Shown here: positions 28,236 to 36,357 of the stretch, in pieces
How the letters are laid out: every line of letters begins with the position of its first letter
Position numbering within the stretch: the stretch's first letter is position 1
Assembly: GCA_913778495.1 (NCBI GenBank)
Contig: CAJYVD010000030.1
Location: 124,001-188,000, forward strand
DNA: 64,000 nucleotides
Source of the DNA: an uncultured Pantoea sp.
GTDB taxonomy: Bacteria > Pseudomonadota > Gammaproteobacteria > Enterobacterales > Enterobacteriaceae
Direction: 5' to 3'
The notes under the pieces: generated by a model
What the model was told of the DNA's origin: nothing
Databases searched by the model: none
Seen by the model: the letters and a program-made list of their open reading frames with translations, nothing else
Program-made: the position numbers and the translations under genes

Positions 28236-28376
28236 TCGTTGGCCCTTATCGGTGATTATCGGAGGTGTGTGATTGGCGATAAAAGTGATCTTAAGCCAAA
28301 TGCGCCCCGATCAAACGGTGGATAAAGGGGGGAAAACAGGGCGTTTTTCCCGCCGTCGCGCAATGTTGTTGAAATT

Positions 28377-29555
28377 TTAGCCGCGCCCGCGCGTGCCTGA
28401 AAGTTGCTGCACCAGCAAACCCGCCGCCAGTCCCCAGAACGCGGAGCCCACGCCCAGCAGGCTGATACCGCTGGCCGTGAGTAAGAAGGCGATCAGTGCG
28501 CTGTCACGATGCGCGCTATCTTCCAGCGCCCGCTGCAGGCTGGTGGCCAGCGTACCCAGCAGCGCCAGGCCCGCCAGCGTGGCGATCAGCACCGGCGGCA
28601 AGGCATTAAGCAGCAGGGCGAGCAGCGCGCCGGTGAAGCCGGTCAGTAAATAGAAAACCCCTGCGATAGCCGTCGCCATCCAGCGACGCGCCGGATTGGG
28701 GTCCACCTCATCGCCCATGCACACTGCGGCGGAGATTGCCGCAACGCACACGGAAAACCCGCCAAACGGCGACAGCAGCAGGGCGACGAATCCGGTCCAG
28801 CTGGTTAGCGCCGACACCGGCGGCTGATAGCCGTGCGCCTGTAACGTGGCGATCCCCGGGGCGTTCTGTGAGGCCATCGTCACCAGAAAATAGGGCACGC
28901 CCACGCCCAGCAGCGCCGCCAGATTGAAGTGGGGCAGAATAAACTCGGGCGTACTGAGCGCCGGAGCCTGTGCCGGTAAGTGAATGGCGTGCTGGCCCAG
29001 CGCCACCAGAATACCCACCAGCAGCGCCAGCAGGATGGCAAAGCGCGGCAGCCGACGACGACTGAGCAACCACGTTAATATCATGCTGCCACACAGCGCG
29101 GCGTTGACCTCCAGCCCGGTGAACGTATTAAGACCAAAGCGCAGCAGAATGCCCGCCAGCATGGCCGCAGCCAGCGAGGCGGGAATAATGCGCATCAGTC
29201 GTGCAAACAGGCCGGTGATGCCGCTCACGACAATCAGAGCGTTAGTCGCGACAAAAATGCCGATCACGTCGTTAAGGGGCAGGCCCTGAACGCTGGTTGC
29301 CAACAGCGCCGCACCGGGGGTGGACCAGGCGGCAAGCACCGGCATGCGGGTCCACAGCGACAGCCCCAGTGAGGTGATGCCCATGGCGATACCCAGCATC
29401 GATAGCCAGCCACCGATTTGCGCGGGGGTCGCCCCGGCTGCTTCAGCGGCCTGGTAGATGATGGCCGCGCTGCTGCTGTAGCCAATCAGTACCGCAACGA
29501 AACCCGACATGACCAGAGGAAACACGCGCGCAGGGCGCGTCAGAGAAGGCTGCAT
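28377..29555 (-). CDS. ydcO: BenE/YdcO-family inner-membrane transporter
   Basis: Inner-membrane protein of 392 aa (E. coli YdcO about 391) with 11-12 hydrophobic segments, in the benzoate:H+ symporter (BenE) family; the substrate of YdcO is not established. Motifs include GYSSSAAIIYQAAEAAGATPAQ and FGGFSVCVAAISAAVCMG. The ATG at 29555 is chosen over one at 29588, which would run into the operator region. In E. coli, ydcO is divergent from sutR (ydcN), as here, and two palindromes in the gap imply direct control by SutR. Confidence 0.9.
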   Translation of the reverse strand: MQPSLTRPARVFPLVMSGFVAVLIGYSSSAAIIYQAAEAAGATPAQIGGWLSMLGIAMGITSLGLSLWTRMPVLAAWSTPGAALLATSVQGLPLNDVIGIFVATNALIVVSGITGLFARLMRIIPASLAAAMLAGILLRFGLNTFTGLEVNAALCGSMILTWLLSRRRLPRFAILLALLVGILVALGQHAIHLPAQAPALSTPEFILPHFNLAALLGVGVPYFLVTMASQNAPGIATLQAHGYQPPVSALTSWTGFVALLLSPFGGFSVCVAAISAAVCMGDEVDPNPARRWMATAIAGVFYLLTGFTGALLALLLNALPPVLIATLAGLALLGTLATSLQRALEDSAHRDSALIAFLLTASGISLLGVGSAFWGLAAGLLVQQLSGTRGRG

Positions 29556-29569
29556 AATGAGCGTCCTGT

Positions 29570-29587
29570 TGTGCGCTATAGCGCACA
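29570..29587. promoter_or_regulatory. SutR operator, copy 1
   Basis: TGTGCGCTATAGCGCACA is a perfect 18-bp palindrome 15 bp upstream of the ydcO start, in the ydcO/sutR divergent region. A near-copy follows at 29598-29615, centres 28 bp apart. Confidence 0.75.
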
Positions 29588-29597
29588 TTGTGGCACG

Positions 29598-29615
29598 TGT
29601 ATGTTATAGCGCACA
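29598..29615. promoter_or_regulatory. SutR operator, copy 2 (degenerate left half)
   Basis: TGTATGTTATAGCGCACA matches copy 1 at 15 of 18 positions with an intact right half. A further half site TGTGCGC lies at 29625-29631, closer to sutR. The cluster suggests cooperative binding controlling both genes. Confidence 0.65.
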
Positions 29616-29651
29616 AGTGCTACACTGTGCGCCCTTCAGTCAGGAGCGTGC

Positions 29652-30197
29652 ATGGAACAGTTGCATCAACATCTTAGTCAGGCATTAAAACAGCTGCGGC
29701 AGGCCAACGGCTGGAGCTTAACGCTGGCCGCAGAGCGCACCGGCGTCAGTAAAGCGATGCTCGGGCAGATTGAGCGTGGTGAATCCAGTCCTACGGTGGC
29801 GACGCTGTGGAAAATCGCCACCGGCTTCAATGTGCCGTTCTCCTTTTTTGTTCATGACGCCAATTGCGCGTCGGGCGACGCGGTGACGTTTTGCCAATCC
29901 AACGCACAGATGCAGGTTAAACCGCTGCTGCCGTTTGATCCGGCGCTGCGTTTTGATCTGCTGGAAGTGACGCTGGCGGGCGGCGCGCAAAGCGACTCCT
30001 CCGCCCATGAAAAAGGCGTGATAGAGCAGGTGGTGGTATTGGAGGGCGAACTGCTGCTCGGTCTGGCGGAAACCTGGCGGCGGCTTCAGGTGGGGGAAGC
30101 CTGTCAATTTGCGGCGGATAAACCGCACAGTTACCGTAATCCACTGACAACGCCGCTGCGCTTCCACAGCCTGATTCACTATCTTCCTCGTGCGTAA
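29652..30197 (+). CDS. sutR: SutR-type XRE/cupin regulator (YdcN)
   Basis: Regulator of 181 aa. An N-terminal lambda-repressor-type HTH (LKQLRQANGWSLTLAAERTGVSKAMLGQIERGESSPTVATLWKIA) is joined to a C-terminal cupin barrel (HEKGVIEQVVVLEGELLLGL, FAADKPHSYRN, FHSLIHYLP). It matches E. coli SutR/YdcN (178 aa), reported to regulate sulphur-utilisation genes, by recall over the full length. It is divergent from ydcO with two shared operators, so autoregulation is likely. Confidence 0.92.
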   Translation: MEQLHQHLSQALKQLRQANGWSLTLAAERTGVSKAMLGQIERGESSPTVATLWKIATGFNVPFSFFVHDANCASGDAVTFCQSNAQMQVKPLLPFDPALRFDLLEVTLAGGAQSDSSAHEKGVIEQVVVLEGELLLGLAETWRRLQVGEACQFAADKPHSYRNPLTTPLRFHSLIHYLPRA

Positions 30198-30297
30198 GAG
30201 TAATTACATTTTGATACCAAGGCTCACTACCGTGTTTGCTTTGTGATTCCTATACTTACGCGCTGCATTCCCATCCCCAATCCTGAGAGGAAACACC

Positions 30298-30858
30298 ATG
30301 GCTTTAACCACGCTAGACGCTAAAACCGCCCTGATTGTGATTGATCTGCAGCACGGCATCGTGCGCCTGCCGGTGGCTCCGCTGGCCGCCGACGTCGTCA
30401 TTGCACGCGCCGCGCAGCTGGTTGAGCAGTTCCGTGCGGCGTCACTGCCGGTGGCGCTGGTGAACGTGGCGGGCGGCGCACCAGGCCGTAACCAGCAGGC
30501 GCGTCACGCCGGGGACTTGCCCGCTGACTGGGCGCTGCTGGTACCGGAAATGGTGCCACAGCCAGGCGACATCACCGTGACCAAAAAAACCTGGGGCGCC
30601 TTCCTCAACACTGACCTGCACGAACAGCTGCAGCAGCGCGGCGTTACGCAAGTGGTGATTTGCGGTATCGCCACCAGCATCGGCGTGGAGTCCACGGCGC
30701 GTGAGGCGTACGCGTTGGGTTACAACGTCACGTTAGCCACCGATGCCATGACCTGCCTTGACGGCATGACCCACACCAACAGCGTAGAGCGCATTTTCCC
30801 GCGCCTCGGTGAAACCGGCGCAACCAGCGATATCGTGGCGCTGCTCGCTTCGCGGTAG
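30298..30858 (+). CDS. Isochorismatase-fold hydrolase
   Basis: Cytoplasmic hydrolase of 186 aa, isochorismatase/cysteine hydrolase superfamily. The catalytic Asp is in TALIVIDLQHGIV (about residue 16) and the Lys in TVTKKTWGAF. At the usual Cys-nucleophile position the sequence reads CGIATSIGVESTAREA, with Gly where cysteine hydrolases have Cys; true isochorismatases also lack that Cys. An upstream Cys (VICGIA) is not at the nucleophile site. It may therefore hydrolyse a vinyl ether or be non-nucleophilic; the substrate is unknown. GAGAGGAAAC precedes the ATG. It appears monocistronic, with a strong hairpin after it. Confidence 0.85.
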   Translation: MALTTLDAKTALIVIDLQHGIVRLPVAPLAADVVIARAAQLVEQFRAASLPVALVNVAGGAPGRNQQARHAGDLPADWALLVPEMVPQPGDITVTKKTWGAFLNTDLHEQLQQRGVTQVVICGIATSIGVESTAREAYALGYNVTLATDAMTCLDGMTHTNSVERIFPRLGETGATSDIVALLASR

Positions 30859-30869
30859 CGCGCACCCTG

Positions 30870-30899
30870 CAATACCCTGCGCTGACGCGCAGGGTATTG
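30870..30899. terminator. Strong hairpin between convergent genes
   Basis: A 13-bp perfect stem CAATACCCTGCGC/GCGCAGGGTATTG with loop TGAC between the convergent hydrolase gene and pqqU. It has no clear T-run, but position and strength suggest bidirectional termination. Confidence 0.6.
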
Positions 30900-30904
30900 A
30901 CGCA

Positions 30905-33016
30905 TTAAAGGAAGGAGTAGCCCAGCGTCAGGCCCACGCTGTAGTTGCGGCCGGGCGCCGGTTCGTAATAGCGTCCATTGCTCTCATTAACGATGACCGA
31001 GCCCACATAGCGGCGATCTAACAGGTTATCGACGCGACCAAACAGATCCACCGTCCAGTTCTGCACCTGCCATTTATATCCACTGTTGACGCTCACCACC
31101 GTGTAGGCCGGCGCGCGGACGTCATTCTGGTCGTCGGCGGCAATATCGCTCAGGTAGCGCACATCGGCACCCGCGTACCAGCCTTGCTCCGGCGCATAGC
31201 TCAGACCGGCATAGGCCATATTGCGGGCGATGCCCGGGATGCGTTTGCCGTCGCAGCTTTCGCCCTCGCAGGCGTTGCTGCGATAGCGTGCGTCCAGCAA
31301 TGTCCACGCGGCTTTGAGATGCCAGTCGTAGCCGAAGGTTTGATCCAGGCCCAGCTCCAGTCCGCGCCGCCGCGTATCACCTGCATTCTTGTAACGCGTG
31401 CGTCCTTCGGAGGAGCCAGCGGAGACGATTTCGTTTTGGGTATCAGTCTGGAACAGCGCGGCGCTTAACAGCCCGTTGCCGATGCGTTTTTTGCTGCCGA
31501 ATTCAAGCGTGTCGCTGGTGGCAGGCTGCAAATCAAGATTGAGACCGTGTTGACCGTTCGCCCGATAGGACAGTTCGTTAAGCGTTGGGGTTTCGAAACC
31601 GCGTCCGGCAGACACGTAGGCGTTCCAGCTGTCGTCAATGGCGTAGTTGAGCGCGGCAGCGGGCAGCCAGCGGTGGTAGCGGCGATTGCCGCTGTCATCA
31701 GGATCGTCTGCGGTGATGTAATGGTCGTTGGCGTCGAAATTCACCGTGCTGAAGCGCACGCCCGCGTCCAGCGTCCACGCCTGGCTCAGCTGCCAATGGC
31801 TCTGCACATAGGGATCAAGATTCCAAATCAGGTTGCGCTCATCGCGGCGCGTGTCGCCTTTGACACCCAAGTCGTCACCAATGAAATTCTGATAACCCTT
31901 GCGGTTTTCGGTCAGGGTTTCGTAGTCGAGTCCGCCGGTCAGCGTGACGGGCAGCGTGAGCCACGTATCGCGGTGCGTCCAGCGGGTGTCGATGCCTTGA
32001 TAGTGGCGCGCCAGCGCAATCACGCCGCCTGCGTTGCCCGGTTTAAGCTGGGCCGCTTTCGGGATCGACTGGTATTGCGTGGTTTCGCGTTCCCCCGCGT
32101 AAAGCATTACGCTGAGATCGTCGTTGGTCCCCATCTGCCGCTGATAGCGCAAGCCCGCCTGCGTCTGGTCAACGGTTTTACGCGCGTTATACAGCGCCAC
32201 ATTGGTGGCGACCTGGCGCGGATTGTCGCGCCACTGCGCCGCCGTTAAGCCGCCGGGATCTTGCGCCTCAAGATGGACGCTGTTGAACAGCAGCGTGAGG
32301 GTGCTGACATCATCAATACGCACGCCCAATTTGGCGTTACCGAGATTTTTTTGCGCGCCGCTGCGATCGCGATAGCCGTGCGTGGTAAAGCGCGAGGCGG
32401 AAACGGTGTAGTTCACATCGCCCGCGTGGCTGCCGTCGCCGGTGGCACCGCTGGCTTTCAGGCTGTTACGCCAGCTGCCGTAGCTGCTAAACCCGCTGCT
32501 GGCTTCCAGCGTCGGCGGTTGCTGCCCGGTTTGCGTCTCAACGTTGATCACGCCGCCGGAAGCGTTGCCATAGAGCGCGGAGAAGGGGCCGCGCAGCACA
32601 TCAATGTGATCGATTGATCCGATATCAATGTTAGAGGTCTGCCCCTGGCCGTCGGGCATGGTGGCGGGGATGCCATCGACATAAAGGCGCATGCCGCGCA
32701 CGCCAAACGTGGAACGCGCACCAAAGCCGCGCACCGAAAGTTGCAGATCTTGGGCGTAATTTTGCCGGTTTTGCAGCTGCAAGCCGGGTACGCCGTTGAG
32801 GCTTTCCGAGAGGTTGACGCGCTGTGTGGCGTGACGCATCTCGTCGCCGCTCACCACGCTCAGGGCGGCGGGCGTATCTAATTCGGACAGGCCCGCGCTG
32901 GCTGGCGCGGCGCTGACCACCAGCGTTTGATTGGCGGTTTCCGCTGCCAGCAGCGGAAAAGGAAGAAGCGCAGGCAGCACCCAGAGCGGTGCCTGCTGCA
33001 GTCGCGTAATGTTCAT
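30905..33016 (-). CDS. pqqU: TonB-dependent outer-membrane PQQ receptor PqqU (YncD)
   Basis: Outer-membrane receptor of 703 aa. It has a signal peptide ending PLLAA, a TonB box-like start of the mature protein (NQTLVVSAAP), a plug domain (LSVRGFGARSTFGVRGMRLYVDGIPATMPDGQG, then VLRGPFSALYGNASGGVINV) and a 22-strand barrel ending GLTLGYSFL with C-terminal aromatic-hydrophobic pattern. By recall it aligns end to end with E. coli YncD, shown to import pyrroloquinoline quinone. Having an uptake receptor 3 kb from a complete PQQ synthesis operon suggests recovery of PQQ lost from the periplasm or scavenging from neighbours. Confidence 0.93.
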   Translation of the reverse strand: MNITRLQQAPLWVLPALLPFPLLAAETANQTLVVSAAPASAGLSELDTPAALSVVSGDEMRHATQRVNLSESLNGVPGLQLQNRQNYAQDLQLSVRGFGARSTFGVRGMRLYVDGIPATMPDGQGQTSNIDIGSIDHIDVLRGPFSALYGNASGGVINVETQTGQQPPTLEASSGFSSYGSWRNSLKASGATGDGSHAGDVNYTVSASRFTTHGYRDRSGAQKNLGNAKLGVRIDDVSTLTLLFNSVHLEAQDPGGLTAAQWRDNPRQVATNVALYNARKTVDQTQAGLRYQRQMGTNDDLSVMLYAGERETTQYQSIPKAAQLKPGNAGGVIALARHYQGIDTRWTHRDTWLTLPVTLTGGLDYETLTENRKGYQNFIGDDLGVKGDTRRDERNLIWNLDPYVQSHWQLSQAWTLDAGVRFSTVNFDANDHYITADDPDDSGNRRYHRWLPAAALNYAIDDSWNAYVSAGRGFETPTLNELSYRANGQHGLNLDLQPATSDTLEFGSKKRIGNGLLSAALFQTDTQNEIVSAGSSEGRTRYKNAGDTRRRGLELGLDQTFGYDWHLKAAWTLLDARYRSNACEGESCDGKRIPGIARNMAYAGLSYAPEQGWYAGADVRYLSDIAADDQNDVRAPAYTVVSVNSGYKWQVQNWTVDLFGRVDNLLDRRYVGSVIVNESNGRYYEPAPGRNYSVGLTLGYSFL

Positions 33017-33221
33017 TGTGAAAGACCGTAAAAAGGGCGGCGTCCGCCGCTAAAGTAACAAAACGCGCTCAGGGTAATGATTTTGTCGCATTTTGCAAAA
33101 CGCGGTAACAGTAGCATGAACCAGGCTGTCTCATGCGGGCAAAAATGCGCTGTGCGGTGGCTGAATGCGCAATTATCTGTCAGTCTCAACGTTTGGTCTG
33201 AAGCTATTTAAGGAAGAAATC

Positions 33222-34094
33222 ATGAGTCAGCAACCGGCAGTCGCGGTACTGGGTTTAGGTGCAATGGGGCACGCCTTTGCCGCCAATTTGTTGAAAAAAG
33301 GGTTTGTGGTGCGCGGCTGGAATCGCACCCGCGCCAAAGGCGAGGATTTAGTCGACGCGGGCCTGCACCTTGCGGCAAATCCGCGTGAGGCGGTAGAAGG
33401 GGCTGACGTGGTGATCGCCATGCTCGCCGACGGCGAGACGACGCGTCAAACCTTGCGTGAGGCGGCACCGGCGCTGAAGCAGGGCGCCACGGTGTGCCAG
33501 ATGGGCACCATCGGGATCGCCGCGACCGACGCGCTGATCGGCGACCTGGCGCAGTCGAGCCCCGACGTGCTGTTTATTGACGCGCCGGTTTCTGGCACCA
33601 AAGCCCCAGCGGAAAATGCGCAGATCCTGGTGCTGGCCAGCGGCGATCGCGATCGCGCGCAGGCGGCGGAGCAGGTGTTCGCCGCCATCGGCAAAGGGAC
33701 GCAGTGGTTGGGTGAGGCCGGCGCCAGCTCGCGCATGAAACTGGTGGTTAACAGCTGGCTGATCGGCCTGATGCAGAGCCTGGCAGAAAGCACCCGCCTC
33801 GCGGCAGAGTTTGGCTTCAGCACCGACGATCTCTGGCAGGTATTGGACGGCGGCCCGCTGGCGGCGCCCTATGCGAAAATGAAGCTGGGCATGATCGCCA
33901 GCGGCGATTACACCCCGCAAATGCACCTGAACTGGGCGTTGAAAGACGCGCGCCTGGCGCTGGATGCGGCAAACGAGGCGCGTCTGCCTGCGCTGGAAAA
34001 CATTGTCGACGTCTGGCAACAGGCGGTCGACGCGGGCTATGGTGAGCAAGATCTGGCGGCGGTGTATCAGTATCTCGCCAGCCAACCACGCTAA
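33222..34094 (+). CDS. NAD(P)-dependent beta-hydroxyacid dehydrogenase family protein
   Basis: Dehydrogenase of 290 aa, 3-hydroxyisobutyrate/tartronate semialdehyde reductase family. The N-terminal Rossmann motif is VAVLGLGAMGHAFAANLLKKG. The substrate-binding signature is present as FIDAPVSGTKAPAENAQ and the catalytic Lys region as GASSRMKLVVNSWLIG. AGGAAG lies before the ATG at 33222; upstream in-frame ATG 33165 has no ribosome site. It is divergent from pqqU and followed 18 bp later by a small gene. Substrate unknown. Confidence 0.88.
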   Translation: MSQQPAVAVLGLGAMGHAFAANLLKKGFVVRGWNRTRAKGEDLVDAGLHLAANPREAVEGADVVIAMLADGETTRQTLREAAPALKQGATVCQMGTIGIAATDALIGDLAQSSPDVLFIDAPVSGTKAPAENAQILVLASGDRDRAQAAEQVFAAIGKGTQWLGEAGASSRMKLVVNSWLIGLMQSLAESTRLAAEFGFSTDDLWQVLDGGPLAAPYAKMKLGMIASGDYTPQMHLNWALKDARLALDAANEARLPALENIVDVWQQAVDAGYGEQDLAAVYQYLASQPR

Positions 34095-34112
34095 CCTAAT
34101 CTGGAGTCGATC

Positions 34113-34355
34113 ATGCCCGATTTTCACTTTTATAAACAAGGCCGCCAGATAGTGGCGGTCGAAAGGCAGGACACGCAGAGCGCTGAAACGCTGGTGGCGC
34201 AGGGATTTGAAAAGCAGTTCAATGAGGTGACCGCCACCTGCGCCGAAAGCGCGCTTAACCGCTATTACGCCATCCGCAAAGACGAGGCCGATCTGGAATA
34301 TGGCTTCATGACGGGAGGCATATTTGGCCTGGTGACGCTGCTGATGCGCGGTTAA
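34113..34355 (+). CDS. Small conserved-looking protein of unknown function
   Basis: 80 aa, preceded by GGAG seven bases from the ATG and 18 bp downstream of the dehydrogenase gene, so probably co-transcribed. It is charged through most of its length (FHFYKQGRQIVAVERQD, then EKQFNEVTATCAESALNRYYAIRKDEAD) with a short hydrophobic C-terminus (GFMTGGIFGLVTLLMRG) that could touch the membrane. I do not recognise the family. Confidence 0.6.
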   Translation: MPDFHFYKQGRQIVAVERQDTQSAETLVAQGFEKQFNEVTATCAESALNRYYAIRKDEADLEYGFMTGGIFGLVTLLMRG

Positions 34356-34375
34356 CGCGCGGTGTTGCAGTTGGG

Positions 34376-34404
34376 GCGCGATCCAGCAAGCCGCTGGATC
34401 GCGC
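34376..34404. terminator. Hairpin between convergent genes
   Basis: A 12-bp perfect stem GCGCGATCCAGC/GCTGGATCGCGC with a 5-nt loop in the gap between the small protein gene and yaiL. No T-run on either side. Confidence 0.5.
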
Positions 34405-34413
34405 ACGGCTGTG

Positions 34414-34953
34414 TTACCACATCAGATCGTCGGGTACTTTGAAGTCGGCGTACGGATCGTCTTCGTCCAGCGCCTCCTGCGTCAGGGCGCTGTTTAGCAC
34501 AATATAGCTGGCGTCACGTTGCGCGATTTTATCCGCCACGCTGGCGGGGATCAGCGCGTAGCGGGGCTCACCGTCGCGATCGGCGTCCTCACGCGCAATC
34601 GCTAAGCGGCCGTTAACCAGCTGCGCGTGTGTGAGCTTGTTGACGGTGATTTTTTTGATCAGGCTGCCGTCGGTAAAGTTGAAGGCGATATCGCCTTTCT
34701 CGGCGGTAAGCTTGTTCATGGCGATCAGCTGTTTGATCTGCGCCTTGTACTCTTTGGTTAAGGCGTCCTGCTTTTGCTGTTCGCTGAGCTGTTTGTCGCG
34801 CGCCTGCTGCGCTTTTTTGTTCTCTTCTACGGCTTCGCGCGCCTCACGCGCCTGCACGCGGGATTTTTTCGCGGTGCGCTGGACTTTGGCCATCTTTTTA
34901 CTGCTAACCAGGCCGGCTTGCAGCATCTGCTCTTGTAAGGTGAGTTTGCTCAT
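34414..34953 (-). CDS. yaiL: YaiL-type nucleoprotein/polynucleotide-associated protein (DUF2058)
   Basis: Cytoplasmic protein of 179 aa, the same length as E. coli YaiL and highly similar by recall. The N-terminal half is a highly charged, probably coiled-coil region (KVQRTAKKSRVQAREAREAVEENKKAQQARDKQ). The C-terminal half is a compact domain ending in the conserved tail DEDDPYADFKVPDDLMW. The family is described as nucleoid- or polynucleotide-associated without a proven activity. ATGs at 34959 and 34953 are both possible; the latter gives the family length and a better-spaced AGAG. Confidence 0.9.
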   Translation of the reverse strand: MSKLTLQEQMLQAGLVSSKKMAKVQRTAKKSRVQAREAREAVEENKKAQQARDKQLSEQQKQDALTKEYKAQIKQLIAMNKLTAEKGDIAFNFTDGSLIKKITVNKLTHAQLVNGRLAIAREDADRDGEPRYALIPASVADKIAQRDASYIVLNSALTQEALDEDDPYADFKVPDDLMW

Positions 34954-35057
34954 TGTCATCTCTGAATGCGGTACGTGATGCGCGGGATTATAGCGGCAGT
35001 TGGCGGATGCGTCACAGCGGCGTAGCATACGGCGCACTCTGTTTTAGGTAATGAGTT

Positions 35058-36083
35058 ATGTTGAACCCTGTTTTTGATGGCCATAACGATCTGCTGCTGC
35101 ATTTGTGGCTGCATCACCGCGCCGACCCCGCCACGGCGTTTTTTACCGGCATCGCCGAAAACCATCTGGATTTCCCCCGTATGCAGGCGAGCGGCTTTGC
35201 GGGCGGACTGTTCGCGCTGTTTGTGCCGCCGCGGCGCTATGTCAAAGCGGTGGCGCCTCAGCACGCCGCCGAACGCTGGCAACCGTTGGACGTACTCTGG
35301 CAGCAGTTGGAGATCCTGCATACGCTGGCGGCGCGGTCCGAGGGGCGGGCGCGGGTGTGCCTCACCGCCGCCGAGATCGCCGCCTGTCGCGCCGACGGTG
35401 TGCTGGCCATGGTGGCACATATCGAAGGGGCGGACGGGTTTGACGCCGAGGGCGATGCGCTGGCGGCCTTTTACCGCGCTGGCGTGCGCAGCATCGGCCC
35501 CTTTTGGAATCTACCTAATCGCTTTGGCGCAGGCGTCACCGGCGCGTTTCCCGGCACACCGGACAGCGGCCCAGGCTTAACCCCCGCCGGTGAAGCGCTG
35601 ATTGCCGCCGCCAATCAACATCGTATGCTGATCGACGTTTCGCATATGAATGAAAACGCCTTTTGGGACACGGCGCGTCTCTCACGTGCGCCGCTGGTGG
35701 CAACCCACTCCAACGCGCACGCGCGCTGCGCGCAGCCGCGCAATCTCACCGATGCGCAACTGCGCGCCATTGCGGCCAGCGGCGGCGTCGTAGGGATAAA
35801 TTTCGGCAACGCGTTCTTGCGCCCGGATGGCAAACGCGATAGCGACACGGCCTTGATCGAAATTGCTAAACACCTGGCGCATTTGATTGCCATAATGGGC
35901 GCGGAAAACGTAGCATTTGGTTCGGATTTCGATGGTGTCTCGGTGCCCGAAGCGCTGAAAGATGTCACCGGCTTACCGCGTCTCTGTGCGCTGCTGCGTG
36001 AGCTCGACTATGATCAGTCAACGCTCACGCGGATTACGTGGGACAACTGGCTGCGGGTGTTACGGCAGATTTGGCAGGAATAG
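35058..36083 (+). CDS. Zinc dipeptidase, peptidase family M19, upstream of pqqA
   Basis: Metallo-dipeptidase of 341 aa (membrane/renal dipeptidase family). The zinc-site motif near the N-terminus is FDGHNDLLLHL, with VAHIEGAD (Glu), DVSHMNENAFWD (His), VATHSNAH and FGSDFDGV as further metal-site segments. No signal peptide is visible, so it is probably cytoplasmic. It ends 148 bp before pqqA on the same strand. The position suggests a role in trimming or recycling the peptide by-products of PQQ maturation, but that is inference and it may be independent. Confidence 0.85.
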   Translation: MLNPVFDGHNDLLLHLWLHHRADPATAFFTGIAENHLDFPRMQASGFAGGLFALFVPPRRYVKAVAPQHAAERWQPLDVLWQQLEILHTLAARSEGRARVCLTAAEIAACRADGVLAMVAHIEGADGFDAEGDALAAFYRAGVRSIGPFWNLPNRFGAGVTGAFPGTPDSGPGLTPAGEALIAAANQHRMLIDVSHMNENAFWDTARLSRAPLVATHSNAHARCAQPRNLTDAQLRAIAASGGVVGINFGNAFLRPDGKRDSDTALIEIAKHLAHLIAIMGAENVAFGSDFDGVSVPEALKDVTGLPRLCALLRELDYDQSTLTRITWDNWLRVLRQIWQE

Positions 36084-36157
36084 CGTGCTTTTGCTGTGAA
36101 ATCAGGCTTGATCTCTCTGTGACATTGGCGCAACATCGCCGCGCGTTTGGCTGTGCT

Positions 36158-36179
36158 GTCAGTGGATTCGTTCACTGAC
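36158..36179. promoter_or_regulatory. Inverted repeat upstream of pqqA
   Basis: GTCAGTG and CACTGAC flank an 8-nt centre, 52 bp before the pqqA start. It could be an operator or a leader hairpin. No regulator can be named. Confidence 0.35.
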
Positions 36180-36231
36180 GCGCGCGATTCTCGCAGATTC
36201 ACTCTGCGTTTTACTTAATGAGGATAAGAGT

Positions 36232-36303
36232 ATGTGGAAAAAACCTGAATTCGTTGACCTGCGTCTGGGCCTGGAAGTCACTCTGTACATTTCCAACCGC
36301 TAA
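36232..36303 (+). CDS. pqqA: PQQ precursor peptide PqqA
   Basis: Ribosomally made 23-residue precursor of pyrroloquinoline quinone. The sequence begins MWKKPEFVDLRLG and ends LEVTLYISNR. Glu15 and Tyr19, in the ExxxY pattern, are the residues cross-linked by PqqE and converted into the cofactor. The length equals that of the Klebsiella peptide. GAGGATAAGAG precedes the ATG. A stable hairpin with a T-rich tail follows directly, which should keep pqqA mRNA more abundant than the rest of the operon. Confidence 0.97.
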   Translation: MWKKPEFVDLRLGLEVTLYISNR

Positions 36304-36311
36304 GACCCCTT

Positions 36312-36340
36312 GCCCGCCTTCTGTGCGGGCTTTCTCTTTT
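36312..36340 (+). terminator. Attenuator-like hairpin between pqqA and pqqB
   Basis: A 6-bp stem GCCCGC/GCGGGC with a short loop is followed by TTTCTCTTTT. It begins nine bases after the pqqA stop and precedes pqqB, which has no promoter of its own that I can see. Partial read-through fits the need for excess precursor peptide over enzymes. Confidence 0.72.
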
Positions 36341-36357
36341 TCAGCTGGCTTTTTCTC

